A stretch of DNA of 64,000 nucleotides from Microtetraspora sp. NBRC 16547 (GCF_030268965.1 NZ_BSSE01000004.1:248001-312000); one strand, 5' to 3'. Counted from the stretch's first letter, positions 8,335-17,965 are shown. The notes: a model not told the origin generated them from the letters alone. Translations and numbers: made by a program.

Positions 8335-9678
8335 TCAGGGCTCCTGGCCGGCGTGGGCCGCGGAGGCCCGGCGAGGACCGGAGGTCGGCTCGATGGCGGT
8401 CAGGTCGCGCTCGCGGGTCTCCTTGGCGGCGACCACCGCGATCACCGTGAGCACCGCCGAGCCGGCGACGTACAGGGCGATCGGCACGCTGGAGCCGTAC
8501 GCCTGGAGAAGCGCGACCGCGATGATCGGGGCGAGCGCGCCGGCGACGATCGAGGCGAGCTGGTAACCCACGGACACTCCGGAGTAGCGCATCCTCGTGG
8601 CGAACAGCTCGGAGAAGAACGCGGCCTGCGGGCCGTACATCGCTCCGTGGAAGAGCAGGCCGACGGTGACCGCCACCGTCGCCAGGGCGAAGGAGCCGCT
8701 GTCGATCAGCGGGAAGAACGCGAACGCCCAGAGGCCGACGCCCACCGCGCCGATCAGGTAGACGGGACGGCGGCCCAGCCGGTCGGAGAGCGCCCCCCAC
8801 ATCGGGATGGTGACGAAGTGGACCGCGGAGGCGATCAGCACCGCGTTGAGCGCGGTCTGCTTGGGCATGTTCGCGGCGGTGGTGGCGTACACGAGGACGA
8901 ACGCGGTGATCACGTAGTAGGAGACGTTCTCGGCGAGCCGCGCGCCGATCGCCACCAGGACGTCACGCCAGTGATGGCGCAGCACATCGACGATCGGGGC
9001 CTTCTGGGCGGGAGCCTGGTTGGCCAGCGCCTCCTTGAACACGGGCGACTCGGCGACGGTGAGCCGGATCCACAGTCCGACCAGCACGAGCAGTCCGGAG
9101 AGCAGGAACGGGATCCGCCAGCCCCAGGCGAGGAACGTCTCGTCGGACTGGACCGCCGCGAGGAGCGCGAGCACCGCGGTCGCGAGCAGGTTCCCTCCCG
9201 GCGCGCCGGCCTGCGGCCAGGAGGCCCACAGGCCGCGTCGCTTGGGGTCGCCGTGCTCGGACACCAGCAGGACCGCGCCGCCCCACTCGCCGCCGAGGGC
9301 GAAGCCCTGCACCAGCCGCAGCGTGGTGAGCAGGAGCGGCGCCGCCGCGCCGAGGGTGGCGTAGGTCGGCAGGCAGCCGATCAGGACGGTCGCGCCGCCC
9401 ATCATCAGGAGGCTGACCACGAGCAGCCGCTTGCGGCCCAGCCGGTCGCCGTAATGGCCGAAGACCAGGCCGCCGAGCGGCCGGGCGAGGAAGCCGACGG
9501 CGTACGTGAGGAACGCCAGCAGCGTGCCGGTCAGTGCGTCCTCGGCCGGGAAGAACAGCTTGTTGAACACGAGCGCGGCGGCCGAGCCGTAGAGGAAGAA
9601 GTCGTACCACTCGATCGTGGTGCCGATCAGGCTGGCGCTGACCACCTTGCCGATCGGGGTCCGTGTTTCGTTGGCCAC
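8335..9678 (-). CDS. MHS-family MFS transporter (metabolite:H+ symporter)
   Basis: A 447-residue, 12-helix major-facilitator protein of the metabolite:H+ symporter type. It opens with the typical SASLIGTTIEWYDFFLYG and has G-DRLGRK/R motifs after helices 2 and 8. Family members carry organic acids, amino acids or osmolytes into the cell with protons; next to 3-hydroxybutyrate dehydrogenase, uptake of a hydroxy acid is inferred. The GTG at 9678 is chosen because GAGGAG stands six bases before it; an ATG 36 bp upstream lacks such a site. A Crp-like palindrome lies about 41 bp upstream of the start. Confidence 0.9.
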   Translation of the reverse strand: MANETRTPIGKVVSASLIGTTIEWYDFFLYGSAAALVFNKLFFPAEDALTGTLLAFLTYAVGFLARPLGGLVFGHYGDRLGRKRLLVVSLLMMGGATVLIGCLPTYATLGAAAPLLLTTLRLVQGFALGGEWGGAVLLVSEHGDPKRRGLWASWPQAGAPGGNLLATAVLALLAAVQSDETFLAWGWRIPFLLSGLLVLVGLWIRLTVAESPVFKEALANQAPAQKAPIVDVLRHHWRDVLVAIGARLAENVSYYVITAFVLVYATTAANMPKQTALNAVLIASAVHFVTIPMWGALSDRLGRRPVYLIGAVGVGLWAFAFFPLIDSGSFALATVAVTVGLLFHGAMYGPQAAFFSELFATRMRYSGVSVGYQLASIVAGALAPIIAVALLQAYGSSVPIALYVAGSAVLTVIAVVAAKETRERDLTAIEPTSGPRRASAAHAGQEP

Positions 9679-9718
9679 GGGGAACTCCTCAAATTCGGGG
9701 GGTTCGGCCAACATATGC

Positions 9719-9734
9719 TGTGACGAATATCACT
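9719..9734. promoter_or_regulatory. Crp-like palindrome upstream of the MHS transporter
   Basis: TGTGACGAATATCACT matches nine of ten conserved positions of TGTGA-N6-TCACA. It lies in the 79-bp gap between the PucR-type regulator stop and the transporter start, so the transporter and hydrolase may have their own cAMP-responsive promoter in addition to read-through. Confidence 0.6.
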
Positions 9735-9757
9735 CCTATGGCCGGTTCGCACATACC

Positions 9758-11596
9758 TCAGCCGTCGGTTATGTGGCTCCGGAGGCGGTACAGGCGCAGC
9801 GCGAGCTGGATCTCCAGGGCGCGTTCCGGCTCCTGCCAGTCGGGGCCGAGGAGCTGGGCCACCCGGTCGAGCCGCTGGGTCACCGTGTTCACGTGGATGT
9901 GCAGGGCGTCGGCCGTGCGCGACAGGGAGCCGCCCGCGCCGAAATACGCGTTCAGGGTCTTGATCAGCGCCGTCCCGCGCCGGCCGTCGTAGTCCAGGAC
10001 CGGGCCGAGCCCGGACGTGAGGAAGCTCGTGACGTCCCGCCCTTCGCCCATCAGCAGGCCGACGAAGCCGAGTTCGTCCGCGCTCGCGCCGTGCCCGGAC
10101 CGGCCGAGCGCGATCAGGGCGTCGGCGCAGCGCTGCGCCTCGCGGTAGGCGGCGGGCACGGTCGCCGCCCGCGCCGCCCCGGCGGTGGCGGGACGGCCGA
10201 GCGAGGAGCTCAGCTCGCGGGCGACGCGACGGGCGACGACGCCGGGTTTGTCCCCCGGCAGCAGCAGCACCACCTCGTCTCCGCGCGCCGCGGCCAGACC
10301 GTGGGCGAGCGCGGCGTGCGACGACGCCCAGAAGGCGGCGCGCTCCCGCTGCCCCTCGTGGCGGGTGACGATGAGCACATGCGGCCGGTCGAGATCCACG
10401 CCCAGCCTGCGCGCCCGCTCGCCGAGCCCGGCGAGGTCGGGCCGGGAGATCAGGTCGTCGAGCAGCTCGCCGCGCACCCGCCCCTCGGCCTCGGCCACGC
10501 TGCGCCGGAACAGCAGCAGCAGCGCCGTGACGATCGCGGCCCGCTCCAGGATGCGCTGGTCGGCGGCGGCCACGGACTGGTCGGTCCGCAGCACCAGCGT
10601 GCACAGCGGAGCCGCCCCCACGTCCACCGAGGCCACGTAGGCGCCACCGCGTTTGACCGTACGGCCGAGGGCGCGCGAGGACTGGGCGGCGTCGAACACG
10701 CCGGCGTCGAGGTCGGCCGCCTGGCCCACGAGCGGGCGCCCCTCTTCGTCGAGGACCGTGACGGTGCCTCCGAGCACTTCGGTGACGACCGCGGCGACGT
10801 CCTCGACGCCGCCGCCGCGAAGCACCAGCCCGGTCATCCGGTCGTGCGCGTCCGCGGCCCGCTCGATGGACTCGCTGTGCGCGCTGATCACGGTGTTGGC
10901 CCCGCTCAGCTCGGCGAGCGCCGCCCGGGTCTCCTGGAGCAGCCGCGCGGTGTCGATCGCGACGGCGGCGTGCGCGGCCAGCGAGCAGAGCAGCGCCACC
11001 TCCTCCTGGACGAAGGGCCGGGCGCTGCGGTTCGCCGCGAACAGCACGCCGATGACCTGGGTGCCGAGCCGCAGCGGCACGCCGAGGATGGCCACCAGGC
11101 CCTCCTCGTGCACCGCCTCGTCGATCGTGTGCGTGTGCCGCAGTCGCTCGTCCGCGAAGTAGTCCGCCGTGTTGTACGGCGTGCCCGACTGCGCGACCAG
11201 CCCGCCGAGCCCCGCGCCCATCGCGAGCCGTAGCTGCCGGAAGCGCGCCGAGATGGAGCCGTCGGTGACCCGCATGTAGGTGTCGCCGCGCTCGGAGTCG
11301 TGCAGCGTCATGTAGGCGATGTCGGTGGACAGCAGCCGCCTGGCCCGCTGCACGATCGCCTCCAGCACGGCGTCGAGGTCGGTCAGCCCGGCCAGGTCGC
11401 CCGCGGTGTCGAAGAGGGCCGACAGCTCGGCCTCCCGCTTCGCCCTCCTGCGCAGCATGGCCCGGACCTTCAGGGCCGCGACCTTGTCCTCCTCCAGCTC
11501 GGCTGTGTCGAGACCGGCCGCGCGGGCCTGGAGGACCGGCCCCTCGAACTCCACGGCCGACGCCTCACGGACCAGAAGTTCGAGATAGGGGTTCAC
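9758..11596 (-). CDS. PucR/CdaR-family regulator with GAF domain
   Basis: A 612-residue regulator: a coiled N-terminus, a GAF domain at about 65-215 (LLSTDIAYMTLHDSERGD, later GVPLRLGTQVIGVLFAANR), a central GGDEF-like CdaR region, and a C-terminal PucR helix-turn-helix (GGSLSRTADALHIHVNTVTQRL) near 555-580. The family usually activates catabolic operons in response to the substrate. The GTG start abuts the TAA of the 3-hydroxybutyrate dehydrogenase gene with no spacer, so the two are co-translated. It is the obvious candidate regulator of this block. Confidence 0.9.
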   Translation of the reverse strand: MNPYLELLVREASAVEFEGPVLQARAAGLDTAELEEDKVAALKVRAMLRRRAKREAELSALFDTAGDLAGLTDLDAVLEAIVQRARRLLSTDIAYMTLHDSERGDTYMRVTDGSISARFRQLRLAMGAGLGGLVAQSGTPYNTADYFADERLRHTHTIDEAVHEEGLVAILGVPLRLGTQVIGVLFAANRSARPFVQEEVALLCSLAAHAAVAIDTARLLQETRAALAELSGANTVISAHSESIERAADAHDRMTGLVLRGGGVEDVAAVVTEVLGGTVTVLDEEGRPLVGQAADLDAGVFDAAQSSRALGRTVKRGGAYVASVDVGAAPLCTLVLRTDQSVAAADQRILERAAIVTALLLLFRRSVAEAEGRVRGELLDDLISRPDLAGLGERARRLGVDLDRPHVLIVTRHEGQRERAAFWASSHAALAHGLAAARGDEVVLLLPGDKPGVVARRVARELSSSLGRPATAGAARAATVPAAYREAQRCADALIALGRSGHGASADELGFVGLLMGEGRDVTSFLTSGLGPVLDYDGRRGTALIKTLNAYFGAGGSLSRTADALHIHVNTVTQRLDRVAQLLGPDWQEPERALEIQLALRLYRLRSHITDG

Positions 11597-12427
11597 TTAG
11601 TGCGCGCTCCATCCTCCGTCGAGCGGGATTGAGGCTCCCGTGATGAACGAGCCCTGTGAACCGCAAAGATAGGCCACCAGCTCGGCGACCTCCTCCGGCT
11701 CCACCAGCCGCTTGATCGCGGCCGGGGCCAGCATGATCCGCTCGACGACCTCGTCCGGGCTGATCCCGTGCGTCCGCGCCTGCGCCGCGATCTGGTTCTC
11801 CACCAGCGGGGTCCGCACGTACGCGGGGTTGACACAGTTGGAGGTCACGCCGTGGGGTGCGCCCTCGAGCGCGATGACCTTGGACAACCCCTCCAGGGCG
11901 TGCTTGGCCGTCACATACGCCGACTTGTACGGCGAGGCGCGCATGCCGTGCACGGAGGAGATGTTGACGATCCGCCCCCAGCCCCGCTCGTACATGCCGG
12001 GCAGGACGGCCCGGGTGATCAGGAAGGGCGCCTCGACCATCACCTTGAGGATCTTGGCGAAGGTCTCGGGCGGGAACTCCTCGATCGGCGCGACGTGCTG
12101 GAAGCCCGCGTTGTTGACGACGATGTCGGCCGCGATGCGGATGTCGGAGATGCGGATGTCCGGCGGCGACGGCGTCGGCTCCCGTGACGGCGCCGCCGGC
12201 GCGGATCCTGCCGTCGCGTCGTGCCAGGCGCGCAGAAAATCCGGATCGGACAGGTCCACGGCGACCGGGGTGCCGCCGACCTCCGCGGCGACCTCGGCGG
12301 CGTTCTCGGCGTTCATGTCGGCGACCATCACGTGTGCGCCGGCGGCCGCGAGCCGGAGAGCGCATGCCCGGCCGATGCCACTGCCCCCGCCCGTGACCAG
12401 GGCCGTCCGCCCCTCAAGGCTCGTCAT
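11597..12427 (-). CDS. bdhA: 3-hydroxybutyrate dehydrogenase (SDR)
   Basis: A 276-residue short-chain dehydrogenase that oxidises (R)-3-hydroxybutyrate to acetoacetate with NAD+. It has the Rossmann glycine motif TGGGSGIG near residue 13, then NNAGFQHVAPIEEFP, a hallmark of this enzyme, the catalytic Ser in NISSVHG and the YVTAK Tyr/Lys pair, with a product-side GGWSAH end. Oddity: before the NNAG strand there is a Pro/Ser-rich insertion containing a repeated DIRIS/DIRIA unit, backed by a short DNA repeat. ATG 12427 is used rather than TTG 12436, which would place AGGG directly against the start. Confidence 0.92.
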   Translation of the reverse strand: MTSLEGRTALVTGGGSGIGRACALRLAAAGAHVMVADMNAENAAEVAAEVGGTPVAVDLSDPDFLRAWHDATAGSAPAAPSREPTPSPPDIRISDIRIAADIVVNNAGFQHVAPIEEFPPETFAKILKVMVEAPFLITRAVLPGMYERGWGRIVNISSVHGMRASPYKSAYVTAKHALEGLSKVIALEGAPHGVTSNCVNPAYVRTPLVENQIAAQARTHGISPDEVVERIMLAPAAIKRLVEPEEVAELVAYLCGSQGSFITGASIPLDGGWSAH

Positions 12428-12545
12428 GCCGACCAACCCTAAGAATCACGAGGCGACCGGCCCATGGTGGCCGTGGACATATATCGCCCCTCATCTATGT
12501 GGCTTTGCCGTGGCTTTCGCGCGGTCCGGATGCCACCGGAGCCGC

Positions 12546-12563
12546 CCCGGCGGAGGCGCCGGG
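12546..12563. terminator. GC hairpin downstream of fumC
   Basis: CCCGGCG (12546-12552) pairs with CGCCGGG (12557-12563) around a 4-nt loop, 30 bp beyond the fumC stop. No U tract follows, so it is only a possible terminator or mRNA 3' stabiliser. Confidence 0.35.
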
Positions 12564-12591
12564 CCGGCCGACCCGACGCCCGCCTCGCTCC

Positions 12592-14016
12592 CTAATCTTG
12601 ATCGCGGGTTGAGTGATCCACCGGCTGCTCGGGCCGGGTCATGGACAGGACGTCGAGGACCTCGTCGAGCTGCTTCTCGGTGAGCGTGCCGTTCGCGACG
12701 TGACCGCGTTCGACGACCACCTGCCGGATCGTCTTGCGTTCGGCGAGGGCCTGCTTGGCGATCCTGGCCGCCTCCTCGTATCCCACGTAGCGGTTCAGCG
12801 GGGTGACGATCGACGGGGAGGACTCGGCGTGCTCCCTGAGCCGGTCCACGTTGGCGGTGATCCCGCGTACGCACCGCTCGGCCAGCAGCCGGGAGACGTT
12901 CGCGAGCAGCCGGATCGACTCCAGGATGTTGCGGGCCATCACCGGGAGCATCACGTTGAGTTCGAAGGCGCCGGAGGCGCCCGCCATCGTGATGGCGGCG
13001 TCGTTGCCGACGACCTGCGCCACGACCATGGTGACCGCCTCCGGGATCACCGGGTTCACCTTGCCCGGCATGATCGACGACCCGGGTTGGAGGTCGGGCA
13101 GGTTGATCTCGCCGAGCCCGGCCCGCGGGCCCGACCCCATCCAGCGCAGATCGTTGGCGATCTTGTTAAGGGACACGGCGATCACCTTGAGCGCGCCGGA
13201 CAGCTCGACCAGACCGTCCCTGGCGCCCTGCGCCTCGAAGTGATCCCTGGCCTCGGTGAACGGCAGGCCCGTCGAGCGGCTCAGCTCCTCGATCACGGCG
13301 CCGGCCCAGCCGGGACCGGGCGTGTTGATGCCCGTGCCGACCGCGGTGCCGCCGAGCGGCAACTCGGCGAGCCGGGGGAGCACCGCCTGGAGCCGCTCGA
13401 TGCCCAGCTCCATCTGCGTGGCGTATCCGCGGAACTCCTGGCCGAGCGTGACCGGGGTGGCGTCCATCAGGTGGGTCCTGCCGGACTTCACGACATCGGC
13501 GAACTCGACCGACTTCTCCTCCAGCGCGGTCGCCAGGTGCTCCAGCGCGGGCGTCAGGTCGTGGGTCGCCGCCTGTGTCGCGGAGATGTGGATCGACGAG
13601 GGGAACACGTCGTTGGACGACTGCGCCGCGTTGACGTGGTCGTTGGGGTGAACCGGCCGGCCCAGCCGTTCCGCCGCCAGAGTGGCGATCACCTCGTTGG
13701 CGTTCATGTTGGACGAGGTCCCGGAGCCGGTCTGGAACACGTCGACGGGGAACTGGTCGTTCCACCGCCCGGCCGCGACCTCGTCCGCCGCTTCGCGTAC
13801 CGCCTGTGCCATGTCCTGGTCGAGGACGCCGTACGCGGCGTTGACCGTGGCGCAGGCGGCCTTGATGCGCCCGAGCGCCGAGATGTGCGCGGGTTCGAGG
13901 CCCCGTCCGGAGACGGGGAAGTTCTCCACCGCCCGCTGGGTCTGCGCCCCCCACTTGGCCGCGGCGGGCACCCGAACCTCACCCATGGAGTCGTGCTCGA
14001 TCCGGAAGTCGTCCAT
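12592..14016 (-). CDS. fumC: Class II fumarase (fumarate hydratase)
   Basis: A 474-residue class II fumarase, a soluble, iron-free homotetramer that interconverts fumarate and L-malate in the TCA cycle. The superfamily signature [11 protein letters not shown] lies at 312-322, with [11 protein letters not shown] and the TGSGTS substrate loop also present. The ATG at 14016 gives the normal family length; the reading frame stays open far upstream but that extension has no homology character. A class I Fe-S fumarase is encoded at 19796-21469, so this genome has both enzyme types. The gene faces away from the DUF6879 gene across a 293-bp region with regular 10-bp repeats. Confidence 0.96.
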   Translation of the reverse strand: MDDFRIEHDSMGEVRVPAAAKWGAQTQRAVENFPVSGRGLEPAHISALGRIKAACATVNAAYGVLDQDMAQAVREAADEVAAGRWNDQFPVDVFQTGSGTSSNMNANEVIATLAAERLGRPVHPNDHVNAAQSSNDVFPSSIHISATQAATHDLTPALEHLATALEEKSVEFADVVKSGRTHLMDATPVTLGQEFRGYATQMELGIERLQAVLPRLAELPLGGTAVGTGINTPGPGWAGAVIEELSRSTGLPFTEARDHFEAQGARDGLVELSGALKVIAVSLNKIANDLRWMGSGPRAGLGEINLPDLQPGSSIMPGKVNPVIPEAVTMVVAQVVGNDAAITMAGASGAFELNVMLPVMARNILESIRLLANVSRLLAERCVRGITANVDRLREHAESSPSIVTPLNRYVGYEEAARIAKQALAERKTIRQVVVERGHVANGTLTEKQLDEVLDVLSMTRPEQPVDHSTRDQD

Positions 14017-14236
14017 GACCCCAGTCCTATCAAGAGCCCGCCGGGACCGGTTCGTCCGGCTGGTGGGAGCGCGTTCCATGGCCCGAGGGCCGCGTCCACA
14101 CGCACTGTCCGTCACGGGACGACCGTGTCGTCCTGAGCTGTGACCAGACCTTGACTGGTTTGTGAAATTTGTTGATCGTGAGTCTTGACCGAGGCCCCTG
14201 GAGAACGGCCGGTCGGCGACCCGACGGCCGGCGACG

Positions 14237-14276
14237 GATCGGAACGGATCAGAACAAATCAGAACGAATCGGAACG
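14237..14276. repeat. Four tandem 10-bp units between fumC and the DUF6879 gene
   Basis: Seen: GATCGGAACG, GATCAGAACA, AATCAGAACG and AATCGGAACG follow each other without spacing (consensus RATCRGAACR). The 10-bp period places every copy on the same DNA face. Lying 34 bp ahead of the DUF6879 start, in a divergent promoter region, it looks like a cooperative operator array. Slippage-derived repetition is the alternative. Confidence 0.45.
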
Positions 14277-14309
14277 GGTAATGATGGGCCGCCGAGCCGA
14301 AAGGGAGAC

Positions 14310-14930
14310 ATGGATTTCGTCGACATTGTGCGGAACGCTTCGGCACAGACGCTTTCCGTCGAGGTCTACCAGGCCGAGTTCGCCGAAGTGTACGCGTCGG
14401 TGACGGAGCCGGCGATCAAACTGGAGCGGGCCCAGCATTTCGACGAGGAGGACTTCCCGAGTTGGGTCGCGTTGCTGGAGGGCGACTGGGATCGCTCGCT
14501 CGCGCTGCTCAGGGAGTCAAGGGAGTCGCTGACCGAGTACTTCGACAGGCACGCGGAGTTCCGGCGGGTCCGGATCGTCGAGAGCCCGCTCACGCCGTAC
14601 ATGCGATGGGAGCTGCACTCGTTCGTCGAGCGGGTGGCGGCGGGTGAGCGGATCCGGGTCCTCCCCGGATCGGAGGTCGCGGAAATGGAATGCTCCGGTC
14701 CGCTGCCCGAGCTGGTGATCCTCCGCCCAGACCGCATGTACGAGGTCCTCTACGACGAACGAGGGGTGCACACGGGCGCGCGGCGCATCAGCGAGCCTGA
14801 CGTGGTGCGTCACGCGCGCGCGGTGCTGCAGTCCCTCTACGACCGCAGCGAGGACCTGACGACCTTCTTCACGCGCGAGGTCGCCCCGGCCACGACCAGC
14901 CTTAGCGGCCCAGCGTGGTCATCGCGATGA
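14310..14930 (+). CDS. DUF6879 family protein
   Basis: A 206-residue cytoplasmic protein. It matches the DUF6879 pattern: an N-terminal acidic helical part with ...KLERAQHF, an [18 protein letters not shown] block, then AGERIRVLP and a C-terminal helix in which the DNA-binding-partner-like regions usually end. Family members usually sit next to Scr1-type XRE regulators or DUF397 genes in actinomycetes; no such partner is present here, so this copy is an orphan. AAGGGAG stands two bases upstream of the ATG. The 3' end overlaps the convergent Ser/Thr kinase gene by 29 bp. The molecular role is unknown. Confidence 0.78.
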   Translation: MDFVDIVRNASAQTLSVEVYQAEFAEVYASVTEPAIKLERAQHFDEEDFPSWVALLEGDWDRSLALLRESRESLTEYFDRHAEFRRVRIVESPLTPYMRWELHSFVERVAAGERIRVLPGSEVAEMECSGPLPELVILRPDRMYEVLYDERGVHTGARRISEPDVVRHARAVLQSLYDRSEDLTTFFTREVAPATTSLSGPAWSSR

Positions 14931-16494
14931 CGACCAGGACCAGGAACGCGGTGACCGCGAGTCCCATCAGCGTGAGCACCCGGACCCGCCCGCCCCGGTT
15001 CGGCGCGGGGGTGGCGTGCATGGCGAACAGGTCCGTGCCCAGGCCGCCTCCCGTTCCGGGGACGGGGCCGGAGCCGGGGGTGGGGCCGGAGCCGGGAACA
15101 GGGCCCTGCGGCAGGTGCGCGACGGGCATCTGGGAGGCGAGCGGCGGCGGGCCCTGGTCGCGTGGTGCCTGGCCGGGGAACCGGACGGCGACGGTCGTGT
15201 CGTCGCGTCCACCCGCGTTTGCGACACCAGTCGGAGCCGGTCCGGCAGGTCCGGGTCCTACGGCGGGACCGGCGCCCGGAGCCGGGGGAGCCCCCGGAAT
15301 CGGCGCGGCCTGGCCCGGTGCCTGTGGGACCTGTGCCTGAGGGACGGGCGCCTGAGGGACGGGCGCCTGCGGGACCGGTGACCCCGGAATCGGTGCCTGC
15401 GGAAGCGGCGCCTGCGGAAGCGGCGAACCGGGCACCGGCGAACCAGGGGTCGGCGCCTGCGGGGCCGGACGAGTGGCGGGAGGCGGGGGAAGGCGGAGCC
15501 CGCCCTTGGGCCGGATGACCACCATGGTCCGGTTGGAGTCGAACTCCTCGCCGGGCGGCTCAGGCTGGGGATCCCCGGGCGTGGCCGGAGACTCCGCCTC
15601 AGGCCGCTTCCCGGGCCGCTCGGGCTCCGGTCGCTTCACCGGCGGCGCGGTGGCCGACACCCCGACCGGCGTCGCGCCGGACGGGGTGTCGGCCACCGCG
15701 CGCAGCATCGCCGCCGCGTGTTCCGGCGTGAGCCGTACGGTGTGGTCCTTCTCCAGCAGGCCGTCGAGGACGGGCCGGAGCGGACCGGCCTGGGTGGGCG
15801 GGTCGGCGGACTCGGTCATCAGCGCGCTGAGGGTCTCCGCGACCGTCGCCCGCTCGTAGGCCGGCCGACCCTCGACCGCGAAATACAGGGTCGCGCCGAG
15901 CGACCAGAGGTCCGACTCGGGTCCCGTGTGGTCTCCGCGGGCCCGCTCGGGCGAGGTGTAGCCGGGTGAGCCGATCACCATGCCGGTCCTGGTCAGCGCG
16001 CTGTCGCCCTCTGTCTTGGCGATGCCGAAGTCGGTCAGCACGACCCGTCCCGTCTCGGTGATCAGCACGTTGCTGGGCTTCACGTCCCGGTGCAGGATGC
16101 CCTGGAGGTGGGCCGCGCGGAGCGCGTCGAGCAGGTCGCAGCCGACCTCGGCCACCAGCCGGGGCGGCAACGGGCCCTCGTCCTCGATGACCTGCTCCAG
16201 CGACCTGCCCTCGACGAGCTCCATGATGATCCACGGACTGCCGTCGATCTCGATCGCGTCGTAGATCGTGGCGACGGAGGGGTGGCTGATCCTGGCGGCG
16301 GCGCGGCCCTCGCGGATCATGCGCTCCCGCAGCTCCCGCCGCTGCTCGGCGCTGAGCGTCGGATCCTGGCGGATCTCCTTGACGGCGACGTCACGCCCCA
16401 ACGTGCGGTCGAAGGCCCGCCAGACGGTGCCCATCGTGCCGCGCCCCAGCGTGGTGGTCAGTTCGTACCGGTCGATGAGCAGCCTGCTCCGCAT
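14902..16494 (-). CDS. Membrane-anchored Ser/Thr protein kinase
   Basis: A 530-residue kinase. The catalytic domain (9-270) has the glycine loop LGRGTMGTVW, K39, catalytic HRDVKPSN (135-142) and DFG (155-157), so it should be active. A Pro/Ala-rich linker of about 200 residues with repeated QAPVPQAP-type units follows, then one TM helix near the C-terminus with almost nothing outside. It is a PknB-type Hanks kinase without PASTA or other sensor domain. It precedes a second kinase gene 42 bp away on the same strand, and the two may be transcribed together. The substrate is unknown. Confidence 0.93.
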   Translation of the reverse strand: MRSRLLIDRYELTTTLGRGTMGTVWRAFDRTLGRDVAVKEIRQDPTLSAEQRRELRERMIREGRAAARISHPSVATIYDAIEIDGSPWIIMELVEGRSLEQVIEDEGPLPPRLVAEVGCDLLDALRAAHLQGILHRDVKPSNVLITETGRVVLTDFGIAKTEGDSALTRTGMVIGSPGYTSPERARGDHTGPESDLWSLGATLYFAVEGRPAYERATVAETLSALMTESADPPTQAGPLRPVLDGLLEKDHTVRLTPEHAAAMLRAVADTPSGATPVGVSATAPPVKRPEPERPGKRPEAESPATPGDPQPEPPGEEFDSNRTMVVIRPKGGLRLPPPPATRPAPQAPTPGSPVPGSPLPQAPLPQAPIPGSPVPQAPVPQAPVPQAQVPQAPGQAAPIPGAPPAPGAGPAVGPGPAGPAPTGVANAGGRDDTTVAVRFPGQAPRDQGPPPLASQMPVAHLPQGPVPGSGPTPGSGPVPGTGGGLGTDLFAMHATPAPNRGGRVRVLTLMGLAVTAFLVLVVIAMTTLGR

Positions 16495-16536
16495 GAGAAG
16501 AAAGATAGCGATTCCTGCTTGAAGAACGCTTTCGGG

Positions 16537-17700
16537 TCAGTCGAGAAAACTTCTCGGCCAGAACCGCCGGGGCAGGAACACCTGGATCACTGTGCGCAGC
16601 CGGCTCACCAACGAGTTGCGCGTCTTCGGGCGCTCAGACGGCTTCCGATGGACGCCTTCGGCGGAGCGGCGTCGCTGGGAGGGAATGCTGATCATGTCCT
16701 CGCGAGGCTCGCGCTGGAAAGTGTGCGGCGCCATCCGCGGTACCGGCCGGGACTCGGCGCGGTGCTGTCCCCGGTGCGTGGGCCTGCGGCTCGCGGACGG
16801 CAGGGCGGACAACATGGCGGACGGCATGGAGGATGGAGGCGAGGGCCGGACCGGCCGGTGCGCGATCGGTTCCTCCGTGGTCCCGCCCGCGGCGATCCGT
16901 GCGAGCGCCACCGCAGCCCGCACTCCGTCGAGCCGCGCTTCCGGGTCGATCTGCAGCAGCCCGCGCAGGACCGGGGCGAGCGGCCCGGCCCGCTCCATCG
17001 GGATCGGCGCGCCGCTGGTCAGCGCGGCCAGCGCGGCGGCGGCCGTACGGCGGCCGTGCAGGCCGCGGCCCTCGACGGCGGTGTACAGCGTGGCGCCGAG
17101 CGACCACAGGTCGGCGGCCGGGCTCGCCTTGGCCCCGAGGACCCGCTCGGGGGCGATATAGCCGGCGGAGCCGAGCACGATGCCCGCCTGTGTGATGGAG
17201 ACGTCGCCTTCGAGGGCGGCCAGCCCGAAGTCGGTGAGGACGGCCCTGTCGTCGGTCACGAGCACGTTGCTCGGCTTCACGTCCCGGTGCAGGATGCCCT
17301 TCGCGTGGACGGCGCGCAGGGCGCCGAGCACCTGCCGGCCGATCTCAGCGACCCGCTGCGGCGGCAGTGGTCCCTCCCGCCGCACGAGCTCCTCAAGGGA
17401 CTGCGCCCTGAGGAGCTCCATCACGATCCACGGCCGGTCGTCCTCGGTGACGACGTCGAACAAGGTGATGACCGACGGGTGGGCGACCATGGCGGTCGCC
17501 CGGCCCTCGCGCTCGGTGCGCGCGCACAGCTCGGCCCGCAGTTCCTCGTCGAGGACGAGGGGGAGCCGCACCTCCTTGACCGCCACGTCACGGTCGAGCA
17601 GCTCGTCCCGCGCGCGCCAGACGGTGCCCATGCCGCCGCGCCCGACCGGCTCGACAAGCCGATACCTCGCGGCGAGCTGGTATCCGGACGGCGCACGCAT
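16537..17700 (-). CDS. Ser/Thr protein kinase, soluble type
   Basis: A 387-residue Hanks-type kinase: glycine loop VGRGGMGTVWRA, VAVKEVRL lysine, HRDVKPSNVLV, DFG and the GYIAPE activation-segment end are all present. Unlike its neighbour it has no TM helix; the C-terminal ~120 residues are basic and end in an amphipathic RRFWPRSF segment that could touch membrane. ATG 17700 is preferred; an ATG 45 bp upstream is also in frame and neither has a clear ribosome site. A start beyond 17745 is unlikely. Confidence 0.9.
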   Translation of the reverse strand: MRAPSGYQLAARYRLVEPVGRGGMGTVWRARDELLDRDVAVKEVRLPLVLDEELRAELCARTEREGRATAMVAHPSVITLFDVVTEDDRPWIVMELLRAQSLEELVRREGPLPPQRVAEIGRQVLGALRAVHAKGILHRDVKPSNVLVTDDRAVLTDFGLAALEGDVSITQAGIVLGSAGYIAPERVLGAKASPAADLWSLGATLYTAVEGRGLHGRRTAAAALAALTSGAPIPMERAGPLAPVLRGLLQIDPEARLDGVRAAVALARIAAGGTTEEPIAHRPVRPSPPSSMPSAMLSALPSASRRPTHRGQHRAESRPVPRMAPHTFQREPREDMISIPSQRRRSAEGVHRKPSERPKTRNSLVSRLRTVIQVFLPRRFWPRSFLD

Positions 17701-17862
17701 GGGTGGCAGCTTACCGATTTGTGTAATGCGACCAGTAGAGACCATGCCGCGAAATTTTTGCGATCTTTTGTCAGATCTCCTGACTCGCTATGTGACAGGA
17801 GTGTGAAGCGGGTGGGTGTCCGGCGGGGGCTCGGTGGCTCCATCAGATTCGCGCGGAGGGGA

Positions 17863-17882
17863 CCGCCTGCTTCAGCCGGCGG
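17863..17882. repeat. Candidate left-end hairpin of the TnpB element
   Basis: CCGCC-T-GC (17863-17870) folds on GC-C-GGCGG (17875-17882) around TTCA, with one T:C mismatch. The loop is identical to that of the right-end hairpin. It is about 84 bp before the tnpB start. It could also be the relic of an older right end. Confidence 0.4.
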
Positions 17883-17965
17883 GGGAATCCGCGCTCCCTC
17901 CCTTCGGATTTTGTCGGTGGCTGCCGATAGCGTGGTGATCTCGTTACTGAACGTGGGAGGTGGGG

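Noticed and set aside
17785-17803. Direct TGTGA repeats before the TnpB element as a Crp site
   Set aside because: The second half is TGTGA rather than TCACA, so there is no dyad.
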